Origin: Rubritalea profundi
Lineage (GTDB): Bacteria > Verrucomicrobiota > Verrucomicrobiia > Verrucomicrobiales > Akkermansiaceae
Assembly: GCF_002954445.1 (NCBI RefSeq)
Contig: NZ_MQWA01000001.1
Location: forward strand, 3,378,077 to 3,442,076
DNA: 64,000 nt
Direction: 5' to 3'
Shown here: one piece after another, positions 62,890 through 64,000 of the stretch
How positions within the stretch are numbered: position 1 is the stretch's first letter
Layout of the letters: each line of letters begins with the position of its first letter
Position numbers and translations under genes: made by a program
The notes under the pieces: model-generated
The model's database searches: none
What the model was told of the DNA's origin: nothing
What the model saw: only the letters and a program-made list of their open reading frames with translations

Positions 62890-63789
62890 GTGACCCGTTC
62901 TACATTCGGCATTCTTTCTGGCCTTGCAGCTTTCCTTCTTTGGGGGTGTTTACCTATTTTTTGGGAACAACTTCAGGAGGTTCCAGCGAGTTCGATCACA
63001 GCTTACCGTATCATTTTTTCAGCCATTGTGCTGATTCCTATTCTATTTTTCAGGAAGCGACTCAGTTCCACTTTGAAGACATTTAACGAGCCCACATTGC
63101 TGCTCAAGAATGGTGCCGCGGGCGCTCTTCTGTCAGTCAATTGGTTGATCTATGTATGGGCTACTAACAATGGTCGCGTGATTGAGATTTCGCTAGGGTA
63201 TTACCTCTTACCCCTCATCTATATTGTCATTGGCTACTTCTTTCTTAAGGAAGAGATTTCTCGGCTTCAGTGGCTAGCAATCTTCTTCGCATTCATAGGA
63301 GTCGTGGTGCAAGCTCAGGGTCTAGGATCTATTCCATGGTGTGCTCTTGGAGTTGCCTCTACCTTTGCTACCTATGCAGTGGTTAAAAAAAGAACCAAGT
63401 GTGATGGCATGTCAGCGCTCTTTCTTGAAATGATCATCACCGCTCCATTCGCTTTTGTTTACCTCCTCTGGTTTGCTCCGACACTCGAAGGCACCAGCGA
63501 TACACCAGCCTCTAGCGCAACCCTCCTTCTCATAGCGCTCACCGGAGTGGCCACAGTGGCACCACTTTTATTTTTCTCTGCCGCGACTAAACGCATCACG
63601 CTAAGCACCATCGGTATGCTTCAGTATATTGCCCCTACCGGGCAATTTCTCATAGGTTGGCTCTACTTCGGCGAGTCGATCAATAGTACTCAGATGATAG
63701 CCTTCAGCCTCATTTGGTTGGCTGTCACACTGTATTCTCTGAGTTCCCTCTTTCTGAAACAATCAAAAACCACAGTCAAGCTTGAGTGA
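62890..63789 (+). CDS. rarD: EamA-family transporter, RarD-like
   Basis: LLWGCLPIFWEQLQEVPASSITAYRIIFSAIVLIP; SVNWLIYVWATNNGRVIEISLGYYLLPL. Confidence 0.85.
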   Translation: MTRSTFGILSGLAAFLLWGCLPIFWEQLQEVPASSITAYRIIFSAIVLIPILFFRKRLSSTLKTFNEPTLLLKNGAAGALLSVNWLIYVWATNNGRVIEISLGYYLLPLIYIVIGYFFLKEEISRLQWLAIFFAFIGVVVQAQGLGSIPWCALGVASTFATYAVVKKRTKCDGMSALFLEMIITAPFAFVYLLWFAPTLEGTSDTPASSATLLLIALTGVATVAPLLFFSAATKRITLSTIGMLQYIAPTGQFLIGWLYFGESINSTQMIAFSLIWLAVTLYSLSSLFLKQSKTTVKLE

Positions 63790-64000
63790 TTATGCAGTGC
63801 TGGATACAGCGGTGAAAGCTAGTATCGGAGAATGCAAACTCCTTGACCGTCTTCGTAGACCTACGGGTTTGTCTTAGCAGTCTGGAAAGGTTTGGATAGT
63901 GTTTAGGACGTTTTCGAGCAAGTCACTTGAGGAGCTGGAAGCAAATGCAATAGTGCAATCGAAGGTGGCTGAGTTTTGTGAAGTGAAATATGAATATTTT

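Overview
The gene content looks like a PVC-superphylum (Verrucomicrobia-like) chromosome; this is inference only. Housekeeping and metabolic blocks: an ArsJ-type GAPDH with ArsR (left edge), xylAB/xylR, pta, uppP, hisF, asnS, a cysJ-cysI-cysH-(mazEF)-cysK-trpD sulfur cluster, and a divergent pair of oligopeptide ABC transporter sets. The main accessory region is a composite conflict island at about 20.0-32.4 kb. It holds a type I restriction-modification locus (hsdR, hsdS, hsdM plus a HEPN-like protein) interleaved with an HNH-type ABC three-component (ABC-3C) system and a Fic protein, followed by what looks like a decayed toxin-antitoxin-SecB chaperone (TAC) locus and a phage terminase small-subunit remnant. 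A second interesting block is a divergently transcribed Tm-1-like / TIM-barrel / Dabb / DUF1080 / PVC-dehydrogenase cluster. It has an AraC regulator and two intergenic site pairs, each spaced exactly 21 bp. At least ten ORFs in accessory genes are broken by single-base frameshifts, in-frame stops or a 67-bp templated duplication, while the core genes read intact. Two heptamer (TTCAGAG) arrays and a repeat-rich 1.2-kb noncoding region are also present. Family calls come from reading the sequence and from memory; no database search was run.
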